A program made the position numbers and the translations under genes. 64,000 nt of DNA, from contig NZ_RZNZ01000001.1 of assembly GCF_008698145.1 (NCBI RefSeq), positions 124,001-188,000 of the forward strand, read 5' to 3'. Source of the stretch: Bifidobacterium vespertilionis. GTDB taxonomy: Bacteria; Actinomycetota; Actinomycetes; Actinomycetales; Bifidobacteriaceae. Every line of letters starts with the position of its first letter. The stretch's first letter is position 1. Below the pieces are notes generated by a model that saw only the letters and a list, made by a program, of their open reading frames with translations, was not told where the DNA came from and did not search any database. Positions 28,569 to 37,506 of the stretch are shown in pieces.

Positions 28569-30575
28569 TCAGGGGATCCTGCGCATGGGGACCCTGACCT
28601 CCTCGCCGTTCCATACCGGCACGGTCTCCACGATCGGATCGTTGGTCTCCAGACCAAACCATTCGACCGGCTTGGAGATGGTCCGCTTGAGCCACTGATA
28701 GGTGCGCAGCAGCGTGCGGGCGGACTCCGGCAGCGTGGACTCCGGGCTGAACACCCGGTGCATGAGCACGAAGCGCACCGAACCGATGCCCAGGCGCTCG
28801 GTCTTGGTCGCCAGCTTGGGGATCGGCGGGTCGATCCGTCCGATCTCGCCGCGCGACAGCATGTCCTCCATGATCGTGCGCATGTACGACTGCAGGTAGA
28901 ACTGCGGCACCTTGTAGCCCAGGCTGATCGTCACGCGATGCAGATTGCGGCCGTAGGAGACGACCCTCCAATCGCGGTCGAACGGACGTTCGGATTGCAC
29001 GACGTTAACCACCCAGTACGTGTGGGCGCGCCGGTGGAGCATGCTCACCGCCACGTCCTTCTCCACGTCGCGGTCCATGTCCGGTGTCAGGTACACCAGA
29101 TGGTCGGCCACCAGATCGCGCTTGTCGTCCGCCATGCTGATCGCCAGAATATGGGCCAGATCGTCCGCGTGGATGTGTCCGCGTTCCGCATTCTCCAGCT
29201 GCACGCCGCGCGAGCAGACCAGAAACGCGCCGAACACCAAACCCCATATCACCACCGTCACATAGCCGCCCTCGATGAACTTGCTCACCGCCGCCGACAG
29301 GAACAGCAGTTCCACGGCGATGAACACCGCACCGGCGACCACGGCTGCCACCCTGCGGACCTTGACATGCCACAGATACACGGACAGCAGCACGCTGTCC
29401 ATGAGCATCGCCACCGTGAGTGCCAGGCCGTACGCCGCCTCCATGGCCGACGACGAGCGGAAGTACAGCACCACGAACACCGTGAGCGCCGCCAGCGCCG
29501 CGCATACGCTGGGGATGTAGATCTGGCCGCGGCTCACGCCCGGATAGCGCATGTTCAGTCGCGGCAGCCAGCTCAGACCGTCGGCCGCGGCCGTCAGCGT
29601 GAATGCGCCGGAGATCAGCGCCTGCGAGGCGATCACGCCGGCCAGCAGGGCCAGGACCACGCCGAAGGGGCGGGCGATGTCGGGGATGATCTGGAACAGC
29701 GGGGCCGCGTTCTCCACCATCGTGCGGTGCCCCTCCAGCATCCATGCACCCTGCCCGAAATAGGAGCAGATGAGCGCGATGTTGACCAGGGGCCATGTGG
29801 CCCAGATATTCGCGCGGCCCACATGGCCCATGTCCGAATACAGCGCCTCGGCGCCGGTGAGCGCTAGGAACACGCTGCCCATGATCGCCACGCCCGCCTT
29901 GTTCTCCCCGGAGAACAGGAATTGCATGCCGATCGCCGGATTGAGGGCCTCCAGCACGCTCCAGTCGCGGCTCAGGTACATCACGCCGGTCACCGCCAGG
30001 AAGACCAGCCATATCGACATGATCGGGCCGAACAATGCGCCCAGCCGGTGTGTGCCCGCGTGCTGGATGAGGAACAGGGCTGCGATGATCGCGATCGAGA
30101 TCATCACCGACAGCTCCTGCGACCAATATGCGCTGGAGCCGATCTGCGGGATCGACGCCAGACCCTCCACCGCCGACGTGATGCCGACCGCAGGCGTGAA
30201 CACGCTGTCCGCCAGAAAAGCCGCGGCGCCGATCATCGCGAACACCGACGCCGGCCTCCAATACCGCCGCACCGCCGCGAACAGGGCGAAGACGCCGCCC
30301 TCGCCCTGATTGTCCGCGCGCATGGCCGTGCATACGTATTTGATCGTCACCACCATGAGCATGAACCAGAACACCAGCGACAACGATCCCAGTGTCTGGA
30401 ACCGGGTCATCGAACCGCCCTGCGCGAGCATCAGCGCCTTGGGTGCGTAGATCGGGCTTGTGGCCAGATCCCCGTATACAATGCCGACCGCGATCAGCAT
30501 GCCCGCGGGCGTGGCCTTCGACGCCACGGCGCCGGTGTCCCCGGATCTGCGCCTGCGTTTGAGCAAAGCCGCCAT
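28569..30575 (-). CDS. kup: KUP-family potassium uptake protein
   Basis: The 668-residue membrane protein has about twelve helices followed by a cytoplasmic C-terminal domain of about 200 residues. GIVYGDLATSPIYAPKAL near residue 28 is the KUP family motif. It is a K+/H+ symporter in the cytoplasmic membrane. The start at 30575 (or the ATG at 30578) is preceded by GGAGG; the longer frame to 30803 has no homology. The 405 bp upstream is unusually long and hairpin-rich, so a structured leader is possible. Confidence 0.93.
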   Translation of the reverse strand: MAALLKRRRRSGDTGAVASKATPAGMLIAVGIVYGDLATSPIYAPKALMLAQGGSMTRFQTLGSLSLVFWFMLMVVTIKYVCTAMRADNQGEGGVFALFAAVRRYWRPASVFAMIGAAAFLADSVFTPAVGITSAVEGLASIPQIGSSAYWSQELSVMISIAIIAALFLIQHAGTHRLGALFGPIMSIWLVFLAVTGVMYLSRDWSVLEALNPAIGMQFLFSGENKAGVAIMGSVFLALTGAEALYSDMGHVGRANIWATWPLVNIALICSYFGQGAWMLEGHRTMVENAAPLFQIIPDIARPFGVVLALLAGVIASQALISGAFTLTAAADGLSWLPRLNMRYPGVSRGQIYIPSVCAALAALTVFVVLYFRSSSAMEAAYGLALTVAMLMDSVLLSVYLWHVKVRRVAAVVAGAVFIAVELLFLSAAVSKFIEGGYVTVVIWGLVFGAFLVCSRGVQLENAERGHIHADDLAHILAISMADDKRDLVADHLVYLTPDMDRDVEKDVAVSMLHRRAHTYWVVNVVQSERPFDRDWRVVSYGRNLHRVTISLGYKVPQFYLQSYMRTIMEDMLSRGEIGRIDPPIPKLATKTERLGIGSVRFVLMHRVFSPESTLPESARTLLRTYQWLKRTISKPVEWFGLETNDPIVETVPVWNGEEVRVPMRRIP

Positions 30576-30980
30576 CATCGACCTCCATCGACCAATATGA
30601 TCATGGCATGGGATTTCCATGCGCCGCCGCGGCCATTCTAAGGGCGTCGCATGGGAGCGGAGGCGCTGCGGTACACCTCCGTTGACAGGCCGCATGGATC
30701 CGATCCGGGTGCCTTCGGTGCGTTGGACGCCGCGATGACATTCGTCCGCGGGGCCCGTCCGTGGGCAAGCCGTTAGGAACACTCCGCGAAAGGGGATGCG
30801 CATGCATATGGATCCCGTTAGGATCGCGGTCGCCGCCCGATGACGGCCCTAGCATTTCCATGGGGTGTCATGCCCTGCGTCAGGGCAACGGGGCCATAAC
30901 GCACCGGGCATGACCTCCCGCTTCGATTTCGCCGGGTCAAGGCAAACGTCGGCTACGGCGTGTCGCGTCGGCCGTATCGG
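30576..30980. other. 405-bp gap upstream of kup with hairpins
   Basis: No gene is seen. GTCATGCCC(TGCGT) at about 30867 pairs with (ACGCA)CCGGGCATGAC ending at about 30914, enclosing a small GCCCTGCGTCAGGGC hairpin. CCTAACGG occurs twice on the minus strand (30775-30768 and 30823-30816), once inside a GATCC/GGATC stem. A c-di-AMP riboswitch is common before kup genes, but I could not match its consensus. Confidence 0.4.
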
Positions 30981-31628
30981 TTAGTCGGCGGATTTGAGCA
31001 CGATCCTATGATTCGACGCCAGACGGGTGGGGTCCCGGTAGTCGCGGCCGGCCGCACGCACGCCCCAGTGCAGGCAGCGGCCGTCGCAGTGGTCGCTGCG
31101 TCCCCCGACCCGCGCGAACGGCCGGCCGCGTTCGACCGCCGCACCCACCGCCAGTTCCGTCCGCGCCGGCTCGAAGGTGGAGACGAGCGTTCCGTGGCTC
31201 ACGCTGACCACGTCCTTTCCGCCCACCTCGCCCACGAACGATATAAGGCCATCCGCCGGGGCGAGCAGCGGTTCGCCGCCGCGTGCCTCCAAATCCACGC
31301 CTCGATGGCCAGGCAGCCATGGCTGGGATGGCGCATCGAACGGTTCGACGATGACGGGATGCGCCGCGCCCGCGGGTGGCTCGAGGGGCCATGACATCGT
31401 CGCCCGGCAGCTGATTGTCCCTCCCTGTCCCGCGTTGTCCGCGCCCGTATCCGCGGCCGCCGCCATTGGCTCGGGGCCGGTCAGACCGCACGCGATCGCC
31501 AGCGCGATGGCGGCCAGCGCCATGCCGATCGCCGCCATCGCCTTCATGCATAGCCGCTCCTGCCGTCTGCGGTATGCCTCAAGCATCCTGCGTCTGGCCC
31601 GTTTGACGTTGTCCTCTGGCGTGGTCAT
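30981..31628 (-). CDS. M23-family metallopeptidase
   Basis: The 215-residue protein has an Arg-rich cytoplasmic N-terminus, one membrane helix at about 32-50, and a C-terminal M23 domain. Zinc-site motifs are GHRGVDLEA (HxxxD) and a later CLHWGVR (HxG-type). It is predicted to be a membrane-anchored peptidoglycan endopeptidase acting in the cell wall. The usual second His of HxH appears as HWG, a common form. The start at 31628 follows GGGGGAA; the longer frame to 31895 crosses the tRNA promoter. Confidence 0.85.
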   Translation of the reverse strand: MTTPEDNVKRARRRMLEAYRRRQERLCMKAMAAIGMALAAIALAIACGLTGPEPMAAAADTGADNAGQGGTISCRATMSWPLEPPAGAAHPVIVEPFDAPSQPWLPGHRGVDLEARGGEPLLAPADGLISFVGEVGGKDVVSVSHGTLVSTFEPARTELAVGAAVERGRPFARVGGRSDHCDGRCLHWGVRAAGRDYRDPTRLASNHRIVLKSAD

Positions 31629-31831
31629 ATCGATTCCCCCCGTTCTGTTGCGTGCCTTCGGCCTGTCATTTGGCCGGCCCATATGCGGCCCAGTTTCGCG
31701 GCTGCGTGCACGCGGGTCCAATCGGAAGGAGGCTGTGGTCGAATGTCGGCGTGTTGCGGATGGAGGCCGAGACGCCCCATTGCGGCTGAATCGTTGCAAT
31801 CCCATGCGACATGCCGAAGCAAGCGTCTGAT

Positions 31832-31859
31832 TTGCATTCCTGAAGTTCTGGTGTAAGCT
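31832..31859 (+). promoter_or_regulatory. promoter of the tRNA-Asn cluster
   Basis: A TTGCAT -35 and a TAAGCT -10 are separated by 16 bp, about 40 bp before the first tRNA-Asn. Confidence 0.55.
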
Positions 31860-31900
31860 ATCTGACTTGTGCGCTGGAGAAATCCACCGCAGCAAGCCAT

Positions 31901-31973
<73 letters not shown>

Positions 31974-31999
31974 CTCAGCTCCGGCTGATAATTGAATAT

Positions 32000-32072
<73 letters not shown>

Positions 32073-32121
32073 CTGGTTCCGCCTGCGGTCCAAAGGGCTG
32101 CGGGGGAGCACAATTGAATAT

Positions 32122-32194
<73 letters not shown>

Positions 32195-32204
32195 CCAGAT
32201 GGGA

Positions 32205-32232
32205 CCCCAGCGAAAACTGCTGGGGTTTCTTG
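32205..32232 (+). terminator. terminator of the tRNA-Asn cluster
   Basis: CCCCAGC (32205-32211) and GCTGGGG (32219-32225) form a 7-bp stem followed by TTTCTTG. Confidence 0.85.
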
Positions 32233-32317
32233 CTTTTCGGGGTGTTTGACGCGGGCCCGGTTGGTCAGTCGAGACGCTGATCGGAAGAAATTTGTCAATT
32301 ATAGTCAATAAATTCCA

Positions 32318-32367
32318 TGTAGTGGAAACGGACGATTTCGGGCCCATTTTCGTCCGTTTCCACTACA
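32318..32367. repeat. 18-bp-arm inverted repeat upstream of fadD
   Basis: TGTAGTGGAAACGGACGA (32318-32335) is perfectly inverted at 32350-32367 with a 14-bp spacer. It is too far from the tRNA terminator to serve it. Confidence 0.9.
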
Positions 32368-32372
32368 CGTGT

Positions 32373-32435
32373 GACGCGGAGTGCGATGCAGAGCGCGACG
32401 CGGAGTGCGATGCAGAGCGCGACGCGGAGTGCGAC
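32373..32435 (+). repeat. 24-bp tandem repeat upstream of fadD
   Basis: The unit that begins GACGCGGAGTGCGATG is repeated 2.6 times at 24-bp intervals from 32373, 32397 and 32421. Each unit is itself two degenerate 12-bp halves. It adjoins the inverted repeat. Confidence 0.9.
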
Positions 32436-32473
32436 GTTGCCCACGCAATTGCCGATTCACGGCCGAGCCACGG

Positions 32474-32479
32474 TAGAAT
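32474..32479 (+). promoter_or_regulatory. putative -10 box of fadD
   Basis: TAGAAT lies about 29 bp before the start codon. A TTGCCG at 32449 could be the -35, although the 19-bp spacer is long. Confidence 0.4.
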
Positions 32480-32507
32480 CCGAACTGTACCGTTCGGAGG
32501 AGAATAC

Positions 32508-34331
32508 ATGAAGAAGGAATACACCAGGCCGCAGCCCGAACCCATCGACTACGACAGGAACATCTTTTCGATCCTCGAGGAGCGCGTCGGCCGGGCCCCG
32601 CAGGATTCGCTCGTCGAATACAAGGACGAGGGCGGCGTGTGGCGGTCCTTCACCGCGGTCGAGTTCCGGGACAAGGTGATCGCGCTGGCCAAGGGCCTGA
32701 TCGCACGCGGCATCCAGCCGGGCGACGCGGTGGCGGTCGTCTCCCGCACGCGCTGGGAATGGACCGCGCTGGACATGGCGATCATGTCCATCGGCGCGCT
32801 CACCGTGCCCGTGTACGAGACCAACTCCGCCGCGCAGGTGCGCATGATCTTCAACGACTCCAACGTCAAGATGGCGTTCGCGGAGAACGACATGCAGCGC
32901 GACAAGATCGAATCCGTGCGCGACCAGGTCACCGATCTGGGCGACGTGTACGTGATCGAGTTGGGCGCCCTGGACACGCTGGAGACCTTCGGGGCGGGCG
33001 TGACCGACGACGAGTTCCGCGAGCGCGAGCGGGCCGTGCGCGGCTCCGACCTCGCCACGATCGTCTATACCTCCGGCTCCACCGGCACGCCGAAGGGCAT
33101 CGAGCTGACGCATGGCAGCTTCGTGTTCATCACGTATTCGGGCATCCGGTCCATGCCGGACATCGCCATGAAGCCGAACCGCAGGCTCCTGCTCTTCCTG
33201 CCGCTGGCGCATGTGTTCGCCCGCTACATGCAGTACTTCTGCTTCGCCGGCAATGTGACGCTGGGCCTGTCCAGCAACCTCAAGACCATCCTCGCGGACT
33301 TCGGCGCGTTCAAACCCACGTTCGTGCTCGCCGTGCCGCGCATCTTCGAGAAGATCTACAACGCCGCCTCCCAGAAGGCCGGCACGGGTCTCAAGGGCCG
33401 CCTGTTCGCGGATGCCGCCAAAACGGCGCGCGCCTGGTCCGTGGCCCAGCAGAACGCCCAGAAGTCGGGCGAGGGCATCCCCTTCGCCCTGTCCCTCAGG
33501 CACGCCCTGTACAACAAGCTCGTCTACTCCACGATCATGGGCGTGTTCGGCGGCCATGTGGAGTACGCGGTCTCCGGCGGCGCCCCGCTGGACTCCTCGA
33601 TCGCCCACTTCTTCAACGGCGTGGGCCTGCCGCTGCTCGAGGGCTACGGCATGACCGAAACGTGCGCCCCGGCCAGCGTCAACCCCACCACCGGGTACAG
33701 GATCGGCACGATCGGCCTGCCCATGCAGGGCGTGACCTTCGGCGTGGCGGACGACGGCGAGCTGTGCATCAAGAGCCCCAGCGTGTGCGCCGGATACCAC
33801 AACCATCCGGAGATCACCACCAGCCAGATCGTCGACGGCTGGCTGCACACCGGCGATCTGGGCGACATCGACGACGACGGGTTCGTGTCGATCACCGGCC
33901 GCAAGAAGGACCTCATCATCACCGCCGGCGGCAAGAACGTGTCCCCGGCCGAGCTGGAGGTGTCCGTCATGACCTCGCCGGTGGTCAACCAGTGCGTGGT
34001 GATCGGCGACCGGAAGCCCTTCGTGGCCGCGCTTGTGGCCCTGGACCTTGCGGAGACCAACGCCTGGCTGAAGTTCAAGGGGGCGCCGGAGGTCAAGGAC
34101 CTTGCCGAGGCGGCCGCCAACCCGATCGTCCGCTCCGAGGTGGAGCGCGCGGTGGACACCGCCAACGGGCAGGTTTCGCGCGCCGAGTCCATCCGCAAGT
34201 TCGAGATCCTCACCGACGACCTCAACGAGGCGAACGGCATGGTCACGCCCAGCCTCAAGGCCCGCCGTGAGGCCATCACCGAGCGATACCGCGATCTGAT
34301 CGACGAGAAGATCTACAACGGCAAGCGCTGA
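32508..34331 (+). CDS. fadD: AMP-dependent long-chain acyl-CoA synthetase 1
   Basis: The 607-residue enzyme activates a long-chain fatty acid through an acyl-adenylate to acyl-CoA. The AMP-binding P-loop [13 protein letters not shown] is near 186-198, then EGYGMTET near 380, and the hinge/C-terminal GWLHTGDLG and GRKKDLI motifs. No signal or membrane helix is visible. The start follows CGGAGGAG. Bifidobacteria are not known for beta-oxidation, so recycling of exogenous fatty acids into lipids is more likely. It is about 45% similar by eye to the second synthetase at 39349. Confidence 0.9.
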   Translation: MKKEYTRPQPEPIDYDRNIFSILEERVGRAPQDSLVEYKDEGGVWRSFTAVEFRDKVIALAKGLIARGIQPGDAVAVVSRTRWEWTALDMAIMSIGALTVPVYETNSAAQVRMIFNDSNVKMAFAENDMQRDKIESVRDQVTDLGDVYVIELGALDTLETFGAGVTDDEFRERERAVRGSDLATIVYTSGSTGTPKGIELTHGSFVFITYSGIRSMPDIAMKPNRRLLLFLPLAHVFARYMQYFCFAGNVTLGLSSNLKTILADFGAFKPTFVLAVPRIFEKIYNAASQKAGTGLKGRLFADAAKTARAWSVAQQNAQKSGEGIPFALSLRHALYNKLVYSTIMGVFGGHVEYAVSGGAPLDSSIAHFFNGVGLPLLEGYGMTETCAPASVNPTTGYRIGTIGLPMQGVTFGVADDGELCIKSPSVCAGYHNHPEITTSQIVDGWLHTGDLGDIDDDGFVSITGRKKDLIITAGGKNVSPAELEVSVMTSPVVNQCVVIGDRKPFVAALVALDLAETNAWLKFKGAPEVKDLAEAAANPIVRSEVERAVDTANGQVSRAESIRKFEILTDDLNEANGMVTPSLKARREAITERYRDLIDEKIYNGKR

Positions 34332-34358
34332 CGGGATGCCGGCGCAGGCGTCCCGTCA
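34329..34358. terminator. bidirectional terminator overlapping two stop codons
   Basis: TGACGGGATGCC (34329-34340) pairs with GGCGTCCCGTCA (34347-34358) with one G-U. The arms include the stop codons of the convergent fadD and binding-protein genes. Confidence 0.6.
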
Positions 34359-36017
34359 CAGGCCCGCGTCGGCCGGCGTGATGTAGCCCGGATCGATGAG
34401 GATGCTCTTGAGGTTCGAGGCCGCCACGGGCAGCTGGTCCTTGGCGATCGTGGGCACGTCGGCCTCATTGCCGGTGGCCTGCGACCCGTAGGCGACGGGG
34501 GAGACCCCGTCCAGGCCGTCCAGACCGGTCCCCGCGTTCAGGGAGGCCACCGCCTTGGCCAACAGCGCCGCGGTGTCCTTGCGGTTGCCCAGGGCGGTCA
34601 TCCACTGCTTGCCGTTGACGATCTGCGGGATGGCGTCCACATAGGCGCCGTATCCGGTGATGATCGGCCAGCTGGGGTCGTCCGAGGCGTCGGGAGACAT
34701 CGAGGATCCGCCGTTGCCGAACGGCAGCGTGATGCCCGATCCGGCGCTCGGCGATGCGGTGGGTTCGGTGGCGGACGGGGCCTTGATGGGGTCGGGCACC
34801 GCACCGCGCTGCAGATCCACCTTGCCGGCGAAGCTGCCCACGATGTCCGAAATGCTGATCTCCGGGTTGATGTCCGCGGAGGATCCCGTGTATCCCATGT
34901 CCTCCAGCGCGGAGACCGTCTGGGCGGCTACGTAGTCGTTCATGGCCAGCACCCCGTCGATGCGATGGATCTTTGAGCTTTGCCCGTTTCCGGTGCCGAG
35001 GCGTTCGGCCAGTTCGATCTTGGTCCCGTCGCTCTGGGACGGGTCGAAGGTGACGGACTGCCAGGAGTCCTCGGTGGACGACGGGCCCAGGATGCGCGAC
35101 GGGCTCGTGGCCTTCCCATTCTGGAAGTACGGGCCAAGAACCTCCCAGATGCCGGCGAACGCCTCGGAGACGAACATGGAGTCCGCCTCCGTGCCGTCCT
35201 TGCGCTTCTCCGCCCAAGGCAGCAGCACCTCGATGTATTTGGGATTGTCCGCGCTGGTGCGGTCCAATTCAAGTTTTCTGACCAGCTGCTGGGCCTGGAT
35301 GCGGCCAATCTCGCGCGGGGAGGCGAACGCCACGAACAGGTCCGGCGTGAACCCCTGCAGCTGGTTGGACACGAGCACCACATGCATGCCCGAATCACTG
35401 GCCAGCGTGAGCGCGTCGGCCAGCCGCTCGCCCGACTCGCGCCGGGTGCGGTCCTCGTCGCTTTCGTCGGTGGAGGCATTCGCGTTCCACGTCACGTCCT
35501 GGCGCACGTAATCGCCGTATTGTCTGGTGGTCGCGTCGGGATTCGCGACCGGGGCCACGATGATCGTGGTGGCGCCATCGTCCTTGTCATCCGCACTGAG
35601 TCGGGAGACTACGTAGTCCTGCACGGCGCGGCTCTGCGCGGCGAGGTCGGAGGACGATGTGGTCTTGATCTCGGGCTTGGCGGTCGCCGCGCTCTGGGAT
35701 GCGCCCTGCCCATCGTTCAGCGCCTGCTGGATGTCCTTGGTCAGGGCCGCCCACTTGTTGGTGGGCGTGTTCTGGCTGAGCGTGATGCCGTCCGATGGTG
35801 TGAAGATGGCCACGGAACCGGGCTTCGCGTCCGCGGTGGGCGTCGGCGTGCCGGCTGCGGCGGAGGACTGCCCATCGACCGCGGCGGGGGAGGACGTCGA
35901 TGGCGAGGGGGACGGGCCGAACGCGCAGGCGGTCACCGTCAGCGACATGGCGGCGGCCGCCGCCATCGCGGCCACGCGCCTGCCGATTCCTCGTAACGTC
36001 CTTGCTGCCAGTTCCAC
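34356..36017 (-). CDS. sugar-type periplasmic-binding lipoprotein, orphan
   Basis: The 553-residue protein has a lipoprotein signal (AAMSLTVTACAFG, Cys at about 31) and a Ser/Pro/Thr-rich linker. A LacI/ribose-type Peripla_BP_4 domain follows, with SVAIFTPSDGITL and VVLVSNQLQGF. It resembles xylose-type receptors. An inserted Ser/Pro/Gly-rich loop near residues 430-460 is unusual. No ABC ATPase or permease is adjacent, so it may serve a transporter elsewhere or act as a sensor. A GTG start at 36017 follows GAGGTG. It lies downstream of the icd gene and a strong hairpin. Confidence 0.8.
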   Translation of the reverse strand: MELAARTLRGIGRRVAAMAAAAAMSLTVTACAFGPSPSPSTSSPAAVDGQSSAAAGTPTPTADAKPGSVAIFTPSDGITLSQNTPTNKWAALTKDIQQALNDGQGASQSAATAKPEIKTTSSSDLAAQSRAVQDYVVSRLSADDKDDGATTIIVAPVANPDATTRQYGDYVRQDVTWNANASTDESDEDRTRRESGERLADALTLASDSGMHVVLVSNQLQGFTPDLFVAFASPREIGRIQAQQLVRKLELDRTSADNPKYIEVLLPWAEKRKDGTEADSMFVSEAFAGIWEVLGPYFQNGKATSPSRILGPSSTEDSWQSVTFDPSQSDGTKIELAERLGTGNGQSSKIHRIDGVLAMNDYVAAQTVSALEDMGYTGSSADINPEISISDIVGSFAGKVDLQRGAVPDPIKAPSATEPTASPSAGSGITLPFGNGGSSMSPDASDDPSWPIITGYGAYVDAIPQIVNGKQWMTALGNRKDTAALLAKAVASLNAGTGLDGLDGVSPVAYGSQATGNEADVPTIAKDQLPVAASNLKSILIDPGYITPADAGL

Positions 36018-36071
36018 GGGTGCGCACCTCGTTCGTTCGGTCGGGTTGCCTGATTACCCCTCAACCTTAAC

Positions 36072-36142
36072 GCAAAGCGGAACGTTCGGTACGTTTTGAA
36101 GGCCTTTCGGGGGCCGGAAACGTACCGAACGTTCCGCTTTGC
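36072..36142. repeat. 25-bp-arm inverted repeat, CGGAACGTTCGGTACG family, copy 1
   Basis: The perfect 25-bp arms are 36072-36096 and 36118-36142 with a 21-bp spacer. The arm core AGCGGAACGTTCGGTACGTT and part of the spacer recur at 63624-63692. It separates icd from the binding-protein gene. Confidence 0.95.
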
Positions 36143-36165
36143 AAGGAAGCGGGCAGAATGCGGGG

Positions 36166-37386
36166 CTACTCGGCGAGGGCCTTGGCGAGGTTCTCCTGCA
36201 GGGCGTTCATGAAGCCCTCGGTGTCCAGCCACTGCTGGTCCGGGCCCACGAGCATGGCGAGGTCCTTGGTCATCTGGCCGCCCTCGACGGTCTTGATGAT
36301 GACCTTCTCCAGCGTCTCGGCGAAGGCGCGCACCTCGGGGGTGCCGTCCAGATCGGCGCGGTGCTTGAGACCGCCGGTCCATGCGAAGATGGAGGCGATC
36401 GGGTTGGTGGAGGTCTTCTCGCCCTTCTGCCACTTGCGGTAGTGGCGGGTCACGGTGCCGTGGGCCGCCTCGGCCTCCACGGTCTGGCCGTCCGGGGTCA
36501 TGAGCACGGAGGTCATGAGGCCCAGCGAGCCGAAGCCCTGCGCCACGGAGTCGGATTGAACGTCGCCGTCGTAGTTCTTGCAGGCCCAGATGTAGCCGCC
36601 GTGCCACTTGAGGGAGCTGGCGACCATGTCGTCGATCAGGCGGTGCTCGTAGGTCAGACCGGCTTCGGCGAAGCGGTCCTTGTACTCGGTCTCGAACACC
36701 TCGGCGAAGATGTCCTTGAACTGGCCGTCGTACGCCTTGAGGATGGTGTTCTTGGTGGACAGGTACACCGGGTAGTGGCGCATGAGGCCGTAGTTGAAGC
36801 AGGCGCGCGCGAAGCCGCGGATGGAATCGTTGACGTTGTACTGCACCTGGGCCACGCCGCCGTCCTCGCCGTAGTCGTAGACCACATGCTGGATGGGCTC
36901 GGAGCCGTCCGACGGGGTGAACGTCACCGTCAGGCGACCTGCGCCCGGGACCTTGAAATCGGTGGCCTTGTACTGGTCGCCGAAGGCGTGGCGGGCCACG
37001 ACGATCGGCTTGGTCCAGCCCGGCACCAGACGCGGGATGTTGGAGATCACGATCGGCTCGCGGAAGATCGTGCCGCCCAGGATGTTGCGGATCGTGCCGT
37101 TGGGGGACTTCCACATCTTCTTGAGGCCGAACTCCTTGACGCGGGCCTCGTCCGGCGTGATCGTGGCGCACTTGACGCCCACGTGGTACTTCTGGATGGC
37201 CTTGGCCGAATCGATGGTCACCTGGTCGTCGGTGGCGTCGCGGTTCTCGATGCCGAGGTCGTAGTAGTCGAGGTTCACGTCGAGGTAGGGCAGGATGAGC
37301 TTGTCCTTGATGTCCTTCCAGATGACGCGGGTCATCTCGTCGCCGTCAAGCTCGACGACGGTTCCTTCGACTTTGATCTTGCCCAT
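36166..37386 (-). CDS. icd: NADP-dependent isocitrate dehydrogenase
   Basis: The 406-residue enzyme oxidatively decarboxylates isocitrate to 2-oxoglutarate, giving NADPH. It begins [20 protein letters not shown] and resembles the homodimeric, eukaryotic-like subfamily. [20 protein letters not shown] near 94-113 is the substrate-binding segment and the later [10 protein letters not shown] is the metal-binding region. GAGGAGG precedes the start. In bifidobacteria the enzyme mainly supplies glutamate carbon. A 25-bp-arm hairpin follows the stop and probably ends the transcript. Confidence 0.96.
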   Translation of the reverse strand: MGKIKVEGTVVELDGDEMTRVIWKDIKDKLILPYLDVNLDYYDLGIENRDATDDQVTIDSAKAIQKYHVGVKCATITPDEARVKEFGLKKMWKSPNGTIRNILGGTIFREPIVISNIPRLVPGWTKPIVVARHAFGDQYKATDFKVPGAGRLTVTFTPSDGSEPIQHVVYDYGEDGGVAQVQYNVNDSIRGFARACFNYGLMRHYPVYLSTKNTILKAYDGQFKDIFAEVFETEYKDRFAEAGLTYEHRLIDDMVASSLKWHGGYIWACKNYDGDVQSDSVAQGFGSLGLMTSVLMTPDGQTVEAEAAHGTVTRHYRKWQKGEKTSTNPIASIFAWTGGLKHRADLDGTPEVRAFAETLEKVIIKTVEGGQMTKDLAMLVGPDQQWLDTEGFMNALQENLAKALAE

Positions 37387-37506
37387 GCGGTCCTCCTCGC
37401 GAATAGGGTGGGGCGTTATTCATCCACAGCAATACCAGAACGAATGATTCCAAATCGTTACGTACTTGGCACATGTTGGTCGCAAGGCGGCATTAGCCTA
37501 GTAGCC

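Noticed and set aside
30576..30980. c-di-AMP (ydaO) riboswitch upstream of kup
   Set aside because: The expected conserved core could not be identified by eye; retained only as a structured gap to be checked.
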